DNA from: Polynucleobacter sphagniphilus | GTDB lineage: Bacteria; Pseudomonadota; Gammaproteobacteria; Burkholderiales; Burkholderiaceae | Assembly: GCF_001953355.1 (NCBI RefSeq) | Contig: NZ_MPIY01000001.1 | Coordinates: 310,001 to 374,000 of the forward strand | DNA length: 64,000 nt | Direction: 5' to 3' | In this document: one piece after another, positions 1 through 8,643 of the stretch | Position numbering within the stretch: the first letter of the stretch is position 1 | How the letters are laid out: each line of letters begins with the position of its first letter | The notes under the pieces: model-generated | The model's database searches: none | Told to the model about the DNA's origin: nothing | What the model saw: only the letters and a program-made list of their open reading frames with translations | Program-made: the position numbers and the translations under genes

Positions 1-201
1 ATTGGTTTGCGGGTCAATGGGCTGTAACTCGATACGCTCAGTAAAAACTTGTTTTTTAGGCCCCGCTGCTTTGGGCTTCACATCCAAACCTTTTTGACCC
101 TCCCAGATTCCAGCCATGCGGCGCAAGGGGCCAAGCATATCAAGGGTATTTACTGAATACCCAACTGGCTCGGTATAGATGTCTTTAGGAAATGCCTGCA
201 T
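1..201 (-). CDS. Nitrobindin-like heme-binding beta-barrel protein (N-terminal part)
   Basis: This is the first 67 codons of a gene that runs off the left edge. The reading frame opens at the ATG whose complement ends at 201 and stays open to base 1. The segment LRRMAGIWEG at about residues 27-36 is the start of the FABP-like/THAP4 (nitrobindin) barrel, where the WxG strand lines the ligand pocket. Members are cytosolic heme or fatty-acid-like ligand binders of about 180-210 residues. Only the first strand region is visible, so the heme-ligating residues cannot be checked. Confidence 0.6.
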   Translation of the reverse strand, partial: MQAFPKDIYTEPVGYSVNTLDMLGPLRRMAGIWEGQKGLDVKPKAAGPKKQVFTERIELQPIDPQTN

Positions 202-291
202 GATGAATCCTATTAATTAAGATGGAAAAAGGCATATTTATTAATTTTTTCGGTATTATTAAATTATCCACCCATCTTATTGGAGAATTAA

Positions 292-570
292 ATGAATTCA
301 AGTATTGCGCGTCTTAGCTTAGCTACCCTGGTTGCTGCTGCTATTGGTTTATCTTCGGTTGCAGTAATGGCTCAACCAGCGCCTGCTCCAGCAACAGCCC
401 CAGCTGCAGCACCTATTGCCGCAGCTCCTGCTGCAGCGCCAATGGAACAAACTAAAGCAGAGAAAGCCGCCCAGAAGAAAGCTGCTAAAAAAGCGAAGAA
501 GGCTGAAAAGAAAGCGGCTAAAAAAGCCAAGAAGGCTAAAAAGAAAGCTGCACAAGCCGCCGCTCAGTAA
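292..570 (+). CDS. Small secreted Ala/Pro/Lys-rich protein
   Basis: A 92-residue protein with a GGAGA ribosome binding site a few bases before the ATG. Residues 1-27 form a Sec signal peptide ending in VMA-Q. Residues 28-50 are almost only Ala and Pro. Residues 53-92 are a highly basic helix of repeated AEKKAAKKAKK-type units. No enzyme fold is possible in such low complexity. The positive tail suggests binding to nucleic acid, lipopolysaccharide or peptidoglycan once exported, which is inference. Its transcript probably ends at a hairpin inside the 3' end of the convergent EamA gene. Confidence 0.7.
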   Translation: MNSSIARLSLATLVAAAIGLSSVAVMAQPAPAPATAPAAAPIAAAPAAAPMEQTKAEKAAQKKAAKKAKKAEKKAAKKAKKAKKKAAQAAAQ

Positions 571-609
571 TTTAAAAAGCGCTTATTGAAAGGAGTGTTG
601 AGTTCATTC

Positions 610-1593
610 CTATATTTCAGTAGGGCTTTCAGTACGAATAAGGCCATCGGATTTTTCCAAGTCCGATGGTTTTTTTATCGGCGCATCATTACGAACTAAT
701 AACCACATGGCACCGATTACCAATCCCATGCCTGCAATTTGCATCATCGTGACGGGCTCATTGAGAAAAGCGTAACCCATAAAGATCGTTGATACGGGAC
801 CTAAGATGCTCGCTTGAGAAACTAGCGGAGAGCCGATACGGTTAATTGCAACCATAATCATCAACATGGGGATGACGGTGCAAAAGCTGGCGTTTAAAAG
901 ACTTAGTCCATAAATAGGCGGGCTTTGTTCAAAAACTGAATGGGGATTTTGAATCAAAATTTGTACCGTGCTTAATATTGCAGACGCACTGCTGGCGAGT
1001 ACGACTAGACGAACACTTCCTACGCGCTTCACCATCTCCCCAGAGCCAATCAGGTATGCAGCATAGGCACAGGCTGCTCCAAATACAAGAAACATGCCCA
1101 ACCAGGCATTGGCACCAGTTGAGCTAGCATCTTGAATAAAAACAACCATGACGCCTAAATATCCGAGAACTAATGCATACCATTGCAGTTTGGTAATTTG
1201 TTTGGACAAAACAAAATAAGAGATCAGCAATACAACGGTGGGTGTTAAGTAAAGGACAATTCTCTCTAGGCCAACTGAAATATATTGCAGCCCCAAAAAA
1301 TCCAGATAGCTTGAAAGGAAGTAGCCTAAAAAGCCTAAGACAACAATTTTACCCAAGTCCATGCGAGATAAAGGGTTCATTACTTGTTTGCGTGCTTGCC
1401 ACCAGTAAATTGCCCAAAACATCGGCAAGGCCATGAGCATTCGCAATGCTAGAAGTGTGGCTGCATCAGTGCCATAGCCAAAAGCGAGCTTGACCAGAAT
1501 GGCTTTGCCAGAAAATAGAATGGATCCCATTCCGGCCATCAAAATGCCAAGCAGATAGCGACGGTGATGGATTGCTAGACTAGGAGATTGCAT
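610..1593 (-). CDS. EamA/DMT-superfamily transporter
   Basis: A 327-residue inner-membrane protein with about ten hydrophobic segments arranged as two EamA halves (about residues 14-150 and 165-300), the usual length and plan of drug/metabolite exporters. The second half contains GSPLVSQASILGPVSTIFMGY followed by FLNEPVT, the typical EamA end motif. The last 25 residues are hydrophilic. It starts 5 nt after the stop of nnrD and is the last gene of a three-gene minus-strand operon. The substrate cannot be told; amino acids or metabolites are common in the family. Confidence 0.85.
   Translation of the reverse strand: MQSPSLAIHHRRYLLGILMAGMGSILFSGKAILVKLAFGYGTDAATLLALRMLMALPMFWAIYWWQARKQVMNPLSRMDLGKIVVLGFLGYFLSSYLDFLGLQYISVGLERIVLYLTPTVVLLISYFVLSKQITKLQWYALVLGYLGVMVVFIQDASSTGANAWLGMFLVFGAACAYAAYLIGSGEMVKRVGSVRLVVLASSASAILSTVQILIQNPHSVFEQSPPIYGLSLLNASFCTVIPMLMIMVAINRIGSPLVSQASILGPVSTIFMGYAFLNEPVTMMQIAGMGLVIGAMWLLVRNDAPIKKPSDLEKSDGLIRTESPTEI
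644..678 (+). terminator. Rho-independent terminator inside the convergent gene
   Basis: The stem CCATCGGA (644-651) pairs with TCCGATGG (662-669) and is followed directly by a run of T residues. It serves the plus-strand gene ending at 570, but lies inside the last codons of the minus-strand EamA gene, where the same bases code for its hydrophilic C-terminal tail. Confidence 0.65.
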
Positions 1594-1598
1594 GCGAT

Positions 1599-2480
1599 TT
1601 ATATCAGTCTATTTAATAAATTTCTCATCTCTAGGATGACTTCGGTAGGGGTTAGACCAATGGGTCCAATATGTCTTGCGACTAGGGAGTCAGCCGCGCT
1701 AGCGTGAAGCTGAACGGCAATACCCGTTGCCTCCCATAGGTCAAGGTGATGCTCAATGCCTTGTGCAGCTATCGCTGCGATCGCGCCAGTTAGCACATCG
1801 CCCATTCCGCCGGTACCCATCCCGGGATTCCCTTGCTGACAGACTAATGGCGGATGATTGCTTGAGCCAACCAAGGTATGATGACCCTTTAGCACAACGA
1901 TGGAATTGGTGAGTTTAATTAATTCGTTTATAGCATGGATACGATCAGCCTGAATAGCTTGAGTTGAAAGTTGCAAAATCCGCGCAGCTTCACCAGGGTG
2001 GGGGGTGATAACAGAGCTGTTGTGGAAGGTTCGATTGCGCGCTTGGAGTAGCTCAAGAAGATTCTTATCTTGGGCAATTAAATTCAGTGCATCTGCATCA
2101 ATAACAAGCGGTATTCTTGGGTAGAGCAGACACGCCCTCAAGTAATCTTTTGCAAGCTCAGAAGATCCTAGCCCTGGGCCAATCGCAATTAAATCTGGCT
2201 GAGTGTTTGCAATCAATTGCCCCGCATCTTTGCTGGCTAAATGAATCATTAACTCAGCTTGTTCAGCGTTGGCATGCGCGGATGCTGGGTCAAGCATCTC
2301 GAGAATTGTCCAACCAGCACCAAGGTGAAGACAGGCGTTGGCTGCTAGCAAAAGAGCGCCAGCCATCCCGGGCGCACCGCCAATGAGTAGTGCTTTGCCA
2401 GCGTTTCCCTTGTGCTCTGTTGCTTGTCGCCTTAATCGACTGACTAATTCAAGCGTATTTAAGGGTGGGAGCTGAATCAT
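1599..2480 (-). CDS. nnrD: ADP-dependent (S)-NAD(P)H-hydrate dehydratase
   Basis: A 293-residue YjeF C-terminal/ribokinase-like protein that repairs damaged NADH and NADPH hydrates using ADP. Visible motifs are KALLIGGAPGMAGA near residues 29-42, GPGLGSS near 100, the TPHPGEAARIL segment near 160, and GNPGMGTGGMGDVLTG near 216-231 with the catalytic GMGDVL aspartate. The epimerase half (NnrE) found fused in E. coli is absent, so this is the stand-alone dehydratase form. Its ATG overlaps the stop of the upstream binding-protein gene (ATGA), implying translational coupling. Confidence 0.9.
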   Translation of the reverse strand: MIQLPPLNTLELVSRLRRQATEHKGNAGKALLIGGAPGMAGALLLAANACLHLGAGWTILEMLDPASAHANAEQAELMIHLASKDAGQLIANTQPDLIAIGPGLGSSELAKDYLRACLLYPRIPLVIDADALNLIAQDKNLLELLQARNRTFHNSSVITPHPGEAARILQLSTQAIQADRIHAINELIKLTNSIVVLKGHHTLVGSSNHPPLVCQQGNPGMGTGGMGDVLTGAIAAIAAQGIEHHLDLWEATGIAVQLHASAADSLVARHIGPIGLTPTEVILEMRNLLNRLI

Positions 2481-3301
2481 TGTGCTACCTTGGCGCCCTG
2501 AATGCTATGCCTTTGCATGGCCGCCAAAATAAATCCAGAGGATTTAAGGTCATCGATGATGTGCGTTAAATAAGAAGTTGTATTTTCAAATTCTGGGCGC
2601 GCCTTCGGAATCCCAATCGCTTGATTAATTACCATAAATCGACCTGGCAACATCCGTAAATCGCTATACCGTTTTGCATCAACCTCTAATTGCTGCTTGA
2701 CTCCTGCAGCGATATTTCCTTGACCACTCATGAAGTCATCGATGACTGCTTGTGAGCTAGCAGCGCGAATAAGGCTAGCTTGTTTGATCTCACGACTCAG
2801 ATATAGGTCATAGGCGCTGCCTTTACCAACTACGATTTCATTCCCGGGTGAATCGACCTGTTCATTGCTCATGAGGGGGGAGTTTGCCTTCACCATATAA
2901 GCACCTTCAATTTGAATATAAGCGGGGGTATAACTAATATCTGCGCCGCGTATGGGATCAATGGCAACAAATATGAGGTCGATGTTTCCTTCCTTAATAG
3001 CATCAACTGTTGCGCCGGCGGTTTGAAAGGTCTTGAGTTCAATGGGCAGGCCAGTACGTTTACCAATTTCATTGGCGATATCAACCGTGATGCCTTTGGG
3101 GAGTTTTGTTTGAGCATCCGTTCCCGCTAAAACGGGGTTGCCTAGATTAATGCCAACGCGCAGAGTGCCGGTTGGTGCAAAAGAATGGATGCTGGCCTGA
3201 TCAAGTGAGCGCATAGGAGGTATAGGTGTATTAATTGGGTTGGTTTGACTCAAAGCGAATTGGGAAGCGCAGCACAGCAAGGCGCCGATAAGGAATCTCA
3301 T
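2477..3301 (-). CDS. Family 3 amino-acid-type periplasmic binding protein
   Basis: A 274-residue protein with an N-terminal signal peptide (residues 1-18, ending ALSQ) and a SBP_bac_3 domain: TGTLRVGINLGNPV near residue 45, GITVDIANEIGKRTG near 70, and the DLIFVAIDPIRGADISYTPAY segment near 108. These proteins capture polar amino acids or related ligands for ABC importers. No permease or ATPase gene lies nearby; it instead heads an operon with nnrD and an EamA transporter, so it may serve a remote transporter or act as a sensor. Confidence 0.85.
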   Translation of the reverse strand: MRFLIGALLCCASQFALSQTNPINTPIPPMRSLDQASIHSFAPTGTLRVGINLGNPVLAGTDAQTKLPKGITVDIANEIGKRTGLPIELKTFQTAGATVDAIKEGNIDLIFVAIDPIRGADISYTPAYIQIEGAYMVKANSPLMSNEQVDSPGNEIVVGKGSAYDLYLSREIKQASLIRAASSQAVIDDFMSGQGNIAAGVKQQLEVDAKRYSDLRMLPGRFMVINQAIGIPKARPEFENTTSYLTHIIDDLKSSGFILAAMQRHSIQGAKVAQ

Positions 3302-3430
3302 TTTTGTGTACCGAAAGGTAGGTCAATCCTTATATTAACTGTAGATCTTTATGGCATACAAGCAATTGCATCATTTCAGGGGCTCCAAGGGTTAAGATAG
3401 AGTCACTCTTTTGTTTGTAAAGGCTTGGTC

Positions 3431-4288
3431 ATGAGTCCCAAACTTCCGCAGAATAACTCCCAAACCATCACGGAATACTTTAATCTTCATAAAAATCAAT
3501 TACAGGGCGAAAGCGCCGAAGATTCCTATAAATTCGCTTTTAATGATCGAGCTTTTTTGGCTCGCAAAGAAACTTTGGGTATTCGTTTTGAGTTGGAACT
3601 ACTAAAGCCCGATATCTTGCTGCGAGAGAATGATATCGAGCATACGATTACGGTATTTGGGTCTACTCGTTTTGTTAGTAGCGACAGGGCCTATGAGATG
3701 GAGCGTGAGGCCAAAACAACAGAGGAAAAAGAAGAGGCGCAAAGAGCCCTGCTGCATTCTAAGTACTATGACTCGGCTCGAGAGTTGGGCAAGCTAGTTG
3801 CTGGCTATAACGCAACTCAAGCAGATAAGCATAATAAATTGCACATTACGACAGGAGGTGGTCCTGGCATCATGGAGGCTGCTAATCGCGGTGCATTTGA
3901 GGCGGGAGATAAAACCATCGGCTTTAATATTAGTTTGCCTAGGGAGCAGAGTCCGAATCCTTACATCACCCCCGGATTGAACTTTCGCTTTCATTATTTT
4001 GCGCTGCGTAAAATGCACTTTATGTTCAAGGCTCGCGCAATTGTTGCCTTCCCTGGGGGTTTTGGTTCTTTTGATGAGTTATTTGAAACGCTCACGTTGA
4101 TGCAAACCAAAAAAGTAGAGCGCTTCCCAATCATCCTGGTGGGGAAAGACTTTTGGTGCGACGTGATTGACTTTCAGAAAATGATTAAACATGGAGTGAT
4201 AGAGCAAGCCGATGTGGATCTCATGCATTTTGTAGAAACCGCTAAAGAAGCCTGGACGGTTATTAAAGATTGGTATGACTTGGCTTGA
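3431..4288 (+). CDS. TIGR00730/LOG-family Rossmann-fold protein
   Basis: A 285-residue member of the lysine-decarboxylase-like (LOG) family. The core has TVFGSTRF near residue 76, GGGPGIMEAANRGAFEAG near 140 and PGGFGSFDELFE near 203, the last corresponding to the PGGxGTxxE phosphoribohydrolase motif with Thr changed to Ser. Such enzymes release cytokinin-like bases or hydrolyse nucleotide monophosphates (PpnN-like). The ATG at 3431 is chosen because AAGG lies 8 nt before it; a TTG six bases earlier is too close to that site. Confidence 0.85.
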   Translation: MSPKLPQNNSQTITEYFNLHKNQLQGESAEDSYKFAFNDRAFLARKETLGIRFELELLKPDILLRENDIEHTITVFGSTRFVSSDRAYEMEREAKTTEEKEEAQRALLHSKYYDSARELGKLVAGYNATQADKHNKLHITTGGGPGIMEAANRGAFEAGDKTIGFNISLPREQSPNPYITPGLNFRFHYFALRKMHFMFKARAIVAFPGGFGSFDELFETLTLMQTKKVERFPIILVGKDFWCDVIDFQKMIKHGVIEQADVDLMHFVETAKEAWTVIKDWYDLA

Positions 4289-4333
4289 TGCCCTTGTAGA
4301 ATAGTCAACAAACTACCCATCATCTATCTTTAT

Positions 4334-4846
4334 ATGAGCAATTCAACCACAGCACTTCTCACCGATTTGGATTTGCCTGGTTATCTCCTAGGTATTTTCA
4401 TGTTGATGCTGGTGATGTTGATTCATGGCATTTCCTTGTTGCAGATCGCTAAGCGCTATGAGGTTAAATCTTTCTTATATTTATCTGAACATGCGTATTC
4501 ATCCGTTGCCCTGATTTTTTACATCAGTGTTTTGTGTTTATTTCTCACCCATATTTTTGAGATCATTATTTGGGGCGCTTCACTCTATGTATTCAAGTTG
4601 CTCCCAGATTTAGGTCAAAGTATTTTATTTAGTGGAAGCACTTATACTGCTATGGGCTTTATGGATGATCTATTGCCAGCAGGCTGGAAAATGTTGGCGA
4701 TCATTATTGCCTTCTCTGGTATGTTTTCTTTTGCTTGGACTGCTTCAGTGATGATTTCGATGACAAAAAATTTCCGCCAAGCCTACACTCGTCTTCACAT
4801 GCAAAAACTGAATTTGCCTGCTGATGTCATAGAACGGTTTAAGTAA
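4334..4846 (+). CDS. Ion-channel-like membrane protein with a pore-loop segment
   Basis: A 170-residue protein with hydrophobic segments near residues 17-37, 58-82 and 118-140. The stretch SGSTYTAMGFMDDLLPAGW (about 97-115) sits between the last two where an Ion_trans_2 channel has its pore helix and selectivity filter, and loosely matches TxxTxGYGD, with MGFMD in place of GYGD. It may be a divergent two-helix cation channel. No ligand or voltage domain is seen. It lies 3 nt upstream of the flavoprotein gene, so the two are probably cotranscribed. Confidence 0.6.
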   Translation: MSNSTTALLTDLDLPGYLLGIFMLMLVMLIHGISLLQIAKRYEVKSFLYLSEHAYSSVALIFYISVLCLFLTHIFEIIIWGASLYVFKLLPDLGQSILFSGSTYTAMGFMDDLLPAGWKMLAIIIAFSGMFSFAWTASVMISMTKNFRQAYTRLHMQKLNLPADVIERFK

Positions 4847-4849
4847 CTC

Positions 4850-6067
4850 ATGAGTAAATATTGGGACGCCATCATCATTGGTGGTGGTGCAGCCGGTTTA
4901 TTCTGCGCCGGAATTGCTGGACAGCTCGGCAAGAAGGTCTTGGTGCTAGATCACGCAGATGTCTTATGTGAAAAAATTCGGATTAGTGGTGGTGGACGCT
5001 GTAATTTCACCAATCTGCACAGCAGTCCCGCCAACTTTCTTTCACTCAATCCTAATTTTGTAAAAAGCGCCTTAGCGCGCTATCCAGCTAAAGAATTCAT
5101 TAAGCTAGTGCAGTCCTATCGGATTGATTATCACGAGAAGCATCAAGGACAACTCTTTTGCGATGAGTCTGCCCATCAGATTATTCAAATGCTCCTTTCT
5201 GAATGCAAGAAGGGTGGGGTTATTGTCAAGCATCCTGTCACCGTACAAGAAATCAAGCAAGAAACTGGCGGATGGTCAGTAAGCACTAGTGCGAGTATTG
5301 AAAAATCCAAGTCGGTAGTAATGGCTACGGGTGGCTTGCCCGTGCCAGCAATTGGTGCTACCGCTTATGCATTAGATATTGCTAAGCAGTTTGAATTAAA
5401 GGTAGTTGATCCACGCCCAGCATTGGTGCCGTTGTCATTTACAGCTGATGCCTTTGCAAACCTCAATGAGCTGGCCGGCCTGAGTTTGCCAATCCGCATT
5501 AGCTCTGGCTCCAAAGGCGCTCGATATGGCGCCTGTCGCTTTAACGAAGATGTATTGCTGACACACAAAGGTCTATCAGGTCCAGCAGTCTTGCAGGCCA
5601 GTAGTTACTGGATTGAAGGCGAAGCAGTTCACATTGATTGGTTGGGGGCTGTAGAAGTCGGGAGTCATTTTAATTGTGATGAGCTATTTAACAATAAGGA
5701 CAATCGCCTGAAATTAACCGAGACCATTCTGGCATCGGTATTGCCACAACGTCTGGCACGTTCTTTCGCGCAGCAGAAAAATCTACTCGGACGTAAGTGG
5801 GCCGAGGTATCCAAAAAAGATCGTCAAGCCTTAAAAGAATTAATTACCAATTGGTCAGTAAAGCCTGCGGGAACCTTGGGTTGGAAAAAGGCTGAAGTCA
5901 TGCTAGGGGGCGTTGATACCAAAGAGCTTGATGGCCAATCTATGATGTCCAAAAAACATCCGGGCTTATTTTTTATTGGAGAGTGCGTTGATGTCACCGG
6001 TCATCTTGGCGGGCATAACTTCCAATGGGCATGGGCTAGTGGTCATGCCTGTGCTCAGGCTCTCTAA
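4850..6067 (+). CDS. HI0933/YhiN-family FAD-binding oxidoreductase
   Basis: A 405-residue flavoprotein. Residues 6-30 carry a dinucleotide-binding GGGAAG motif, and RISGGGRCNFTN near 46-57 is the hallmark of the HI0933/aminoacetone-oxidase-like family. MATGGLPVPAIGATAYALDIA follows near 158. The C-terminal signature GECVDVTGHLGGHNFQWAWASG closes the FAD site. The substrate of the family is not settled. It starts 3 nt after the ion-channel-like gene and converges with terC. Confidence 0.87.
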   Translation: MSKYWDAIIIGGGAAGLFCAGIAGQLGKKVLVLDHADVLCEKIRISGGGRCNFTNLHSSPANFLSLNPNFVKSALARYPAKEFIKLVQSYRIDYHEKHQGQLFCDESAHQIIQMLLSECKKGGVIVKHPVTVQEIKQETGGWSVSTSASIEKSKSVVMATGGLPVPAIGATAYALDIAKQFELKVVDPRPALVPLSFTADAFANLNELAGLSLPIRISSGSKGARYGACRFNEDVLLTHKGLSGPAVLQASSYWIEGEAVHIDWLGAVEVGSHFNCDELFNNKDNRLKLTETILASVLPQRLARSFAQQKNLLGRKWAEVSKKDRQALKELITNWSVKPAGTLGWKKAEVMLGGVDTKELDGQSMMSKKHPGLFFIGECVDVTGHLGGHNFQWAWASGHACAQAL

Positions 6068-6081
6068 AAGTAATTTGATAA

Positions 6082-6840
6082 TTAGTGTTTTTGCTTCTTC
6101 TTCTCGCGCGCACGAATATTCAGTAGCTCAACGAAGAGTGAGAAAGCCATGGCAACATATATGTAGCCTTTTGGGATATGTATCCCCATGCCTTCTGCAG
6201 TTAACACAACACCCACCACCGTCAGAAATGAAAGCGCTAGTACTTTGATAGAGGGATGGCGATGCACAAAATCTCCAAGCGATTTTGCTGCTAAGAGCAT
6301 GACGAGGACGGAAGCCATGACTGCAGCAATCATAATGCCAATATGATCAACCATCCCCACGGCTGTAATCACGCTGTCTAGCGAGAAAATAATATCAAGC
6401 AAGCCGATCTGTATTACGGATGTCAAAAAAAGTCTCTGCAGTGATTTGGCTTGCTTGATTAGCGTATCACTGGGTTTTGCCAGGTCTTCGCCTTCCTCAA
6501 CTTCTAGATAGATTTCTTTAGAGGCTTTCCAAATCAAGAAGAAGCCACCGAGTAGCAAAATCAGATCTCTACCGCTGATGGCATGCTCCCCGATGACGAG
6601 CAAGGGGTGAGTGAGACCCATTACCCAGGAGAGGCTAATCAACAGGAGAATACGTGTAGCAAGTGCGAGTAGTAAGCCAATGCGTCGAACATTTTCTCGA
6701 ATCTCGGTGGGGAGTCGGTTGGCAATGACGCTGATAAAAATAATGTTATCAACGCCTAAAACGACTTCTAAGGCAGAAAGTGTTAGAAAGGCAATCCACG
6801 TATTTGGATCGCCTAATAGCATTAGCGTAGATTCAAGCAT
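6082..6840 (-). CDS. TerC family integral membrane protein
   Basis: A 252-residue protein with seven predicted hydrophobic helices. ALEVVLGVDNIIFISV near residues 22-37 and the partner LLDIIFSLDSVITAVGMV near 145-162 carry the two conserved acidic sites (E..DN and D..DS) of TerC proteins, which are implicated in manganese or other metal export during protein metallation. The last residues are basic (REKKKQKH). No manganese riboswitch is visible upstream. It is a single gene between convergent and divergent neighbours. Confidence 0.88.
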   Translation of the reverse strand: MLESTLMLLGDPNTWIAFLTLSALEVVLGVDNIIFISVIANRLPTEIRENVRRIGLLLALATRILLLISLSWVMGLTHPLLVIGEHAISGRDLILLLGGFFLIWKASKEIYLEVEEGEDLAKPSDTLIKQAKSLQRLFLTSVIQIGLLDIIFSLDSVITAVGMVDHIGIMIAAVMASVLVMLLAAKSLGDFVHRHPSIKVLALSFLTVVGVVLTAEGMGIHIPKGYIYVAMAFSLFVELLNIRAREKKKQKH

Positions 6841-6919
6841 GGTTATTCTGAATGAAAAATATAAATATCACTATACCTAGTAAAGCTGCTTTTAAGCCCA
6901 ATCAAAGAATCCCCACACT

Positions 6920-7309
6920 TTAATTAGGTTGATTACGCATCCAGTCAGCCGTCTTGAGAAAGGCTTCCTCCAGTTGTGTGGCCACTTCCCCTGTAATGCC
7001 ACAATCTTCCATGGCTTTGTACATGCACACTAGCCACTGATTGCGCTCTTTTATGCCAATCTTGAAAGGTAGGTGCCTTGCTCTGAGCATAGGGTGGCCA
7101 TATTTGGGGGAGTAGACATCAGGACCGCCCATCCAGCCGGTGAGGAAAAATTTCAGTTTTTCACGTGAATCTGATAAATCGGGTGGATGCATGGCCCTCA
7201 ATTCTACTAGGCCGGACTCCAAGGCCATTAAATCATAGAAGCGATCCACGAGTTCATCAACCTTGTCGATACCGCCAATAGCTTCATAAGGGCTTTTTCT
7301 CTCACTCAT
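6920..7309 (-). CDS. Group II truncated hemoglobin
   Basis: A 129-residue 2-on-2 globin. The proximal histidine lies in ARHLPFKIG near residue 79, preceded by the GPDVYSPKYGHPMLR loop, and the conserved Trp at G8 is in RNQWLVCMYKAM near 92. The start is SPYEAIGGIDKVDELVDRFYDLM. Group II globins bind oxygen, nitric oxide or sulfide and are common in proteobacteria. The gene is monocistronic and divergent from the downstream plus-strand gene. Confidence 0.92.
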   Translation of the reverse strand: MSERKSPYEAIGGIDKVDELVDRFYDLMALESGLVELRAMHPPDLSDSREKLKFFLTGWMGGPDVYSPKYGHPMLRARHLPFKIGIKERNQWLVCMYKAMEDCGITGEVATQLEEAFLKTADWMRNQPN

Positions 7310-7412
7310 GGCTACATTCTAATAGTCATTGAATTGACAATTGGCAAGTGCATGATTTCGGTATAGAGTGATCTATGCGTTACCCAATATCAACCCAAAT
7401 AAGGAAGAGATG

Positions 7413-7949
7413 ATGGATAAGAATGATTTTCAAGCATGGCAACGTGAAAAAGCAAAAGAGCTTTTTGCCTACTCGCATAAATTATTAGAAAGCGCTAAAG
7501 AACTAAGTGATCACCATATGGCGGAGATTGAGTGGGGCATGAAAAATGCACTCGATAGTGCTAAGTCAGCCGCAAAAAACGATCTTGCTAAGTTAAAAGA
7601 TTTGCAAGAGGAGGCTGGTAAGCAAGCTAGCAAGCGCGCTGCTGTGTACCATAAAAAAGTGAAGTCACTACTAAAAGATTTAGGCGAAAGCGCTGCAGAC
7701 GAAACGGAGAAGCATCTTGAAAAAGTACGTAGCTCGCTAGTTGGTTGGCTTGAAGATGCCGAAAGCAAGCTGCCTGCTCATGCCGATAAACTTTCGAAGG
7801 TGGTTCATGAAATGTCCACTACCGGACAAAAGATGTTTAAAGAAGGTCGCAAGATAGTCAATCAAGTTGCCGATGCCGCTGAAAAGAATTTAGAAGCGCA
7901 TACAAGCAAAGCTACTGCAGCCAAAAAAACACCTGCAACCAAGCAATAG
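7413..7949 (+). CDS. Lysine-rich helical protein, phasin-like
   Basis: About 178 residues, almost entirely charged alpha helix with heptad-like spacing, and a C-terminal Ala/Lys tail (SKATAAKKTPATKQ). There is no signal peptide or membrane helix. The open frame extends to a GTG at 7368, but AAGGAAGAG sits just before the ATG pair at 7410 and 7413, which gives the likely start. It could be a phasin-like granule coat or a nucleoid-associated protein; the sequence does not decide this. A strong terminator follows. Confidence 0.75.
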   Translation: MDKNDFQAWQREKAKELFAYSHKLLESAKELSDHHMAEIEWGMKNALDSAKSAAKNDLAKLKDLQEEAGKQASKRAAVYHKKVKSLLKDLGESAADETEKHLEKVRSSLVGWLEDAESKLPAHADKLSKVVHEMSTTGQKMFKEGRKIVNQVADAAEKNLEAHTSKATAAKKTPATKQ

Positions 7950-7970
7950 ACAGTGCCTTTGCAATAAACC

Positions 7971-7996
7971 AGCCGCCTTGATGGGCGGCTTTTTAT
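7971..7996 (+). terminator. Rho-independent terminator
   Basis: AGCCGCC (7971-7977) pairs with GGCGGCT (7984-7990), followed by TTTTATTT. It ends the lysine-rich protein transcript and slightly overlaps the 3' end of the convergent Trp-rich protein gene. Confidence 0.8.
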
Positions 7997-8232
7997 TTCC
8001 AGCCTTGTATCCACAGGCTAGGATCGCTTAATTCTCGCCAGGCAATCTGAAAAATATTTTTGCTGTAAACCGCCTCTAGTTCAATGTATTCAATCTTTTC
8101 CGAAGGGGGTTCGGGCAGAATGACTTTTGATACCAAAAAATGCTTCTCTTTTTTCAGCGGCTGAACGGCGGTCCACTTGGTTAGCAATAATTTTTTTGGA
8201 CTGATGGGGTTCTTTTGTTTAGAGTGCGTCAC
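7993..8232 (-). CDS. TIGR02450 family Trp-rich protein
   Basis: A 79-residue soluble protein matching the small TIGR02450/DUF2389 family: PKKLLLTKWTAVQPLKKEKHF near residues 12-32, then a beta-rich middle with IELEAVYSK, and the Trp-rich end IAWRELSDPSLWIQGWK. Function is unknown. It overlaps the upstream lipoprotein gene by 14 nt in another frame, so the two are likely cotranscribed. Confidence 0.85.
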   Translation of the reverse strand: MTHSKQKNPISPKKLLLTKWTAVQPLKKEKHFLVSKVILPEPPSEKIEYIELEAVYSKNIFQIAWRELSDPSLWIQGWK

Positions 8233-8542
8233 AGCGATATTCTTGATGGTTCATTTGAAGGGCTCCGCTTACTGGGACAAAGAGGATGGAGCTATTTTGG
8301 ATGTCTGTGGGGCAGCTCTCATCAAAATAGCTTTTTTCACCCAAGCTGCCGCAGTAACTAAAATTCTTTTCTTGGAGCAGCATTTGCGCCTTTTTGAGCA
8401 CCATGGCAGTTTTGATGCCTTCCGGACTTTTGCAGGACCAGCTTGTATAGCTATCCCGCTCGCAGCCCACCATCAAGATGGAAGAGCATGCTAGTGCAAT
8501 GAATCCATAACAGGAGGAAGTTGATCTCATGTCTACAAGCAT
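8219..8542 (-). CDS. Small putative lipoprotein
   Basis: A 107-residue protein whose N-terminus has a hydrophobic stretch followed by LMVGC-E, a lipobox, so it is probably anchored to a membrane from the periplasmic side. The mature part is Cys-containing (SWSC, SYCG, ESCP, YRCDAL) and may form disulfides. The ATG at 8542 has a GGAT upstream; an internal ATG at 8530 is an alternative start. No family is recognised. It is the first gene of a two-gene unit with the Trp-rich protein. Confidence 0.65.
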   Translation of the reverse strand: MLVDMRSTSSCYGFIALACSSILMVGCERDSYTSWSCKSPEGIKTAMVLKKAQMLLQEKNFSYCGSLGEKSYFDESCPTDIQNSSILFVPVSGALQMNHQEYRCDAL

Positions 8543-8643
8543 ATCGGCAATCCGCTTTTTCTGCCAACTGATGCGTTTGTATTAAGATTTGACTTACAAA
8601 TACTTGCCAGTAATAGGCGAATCTAAAAATAAAAGGAGATGTT

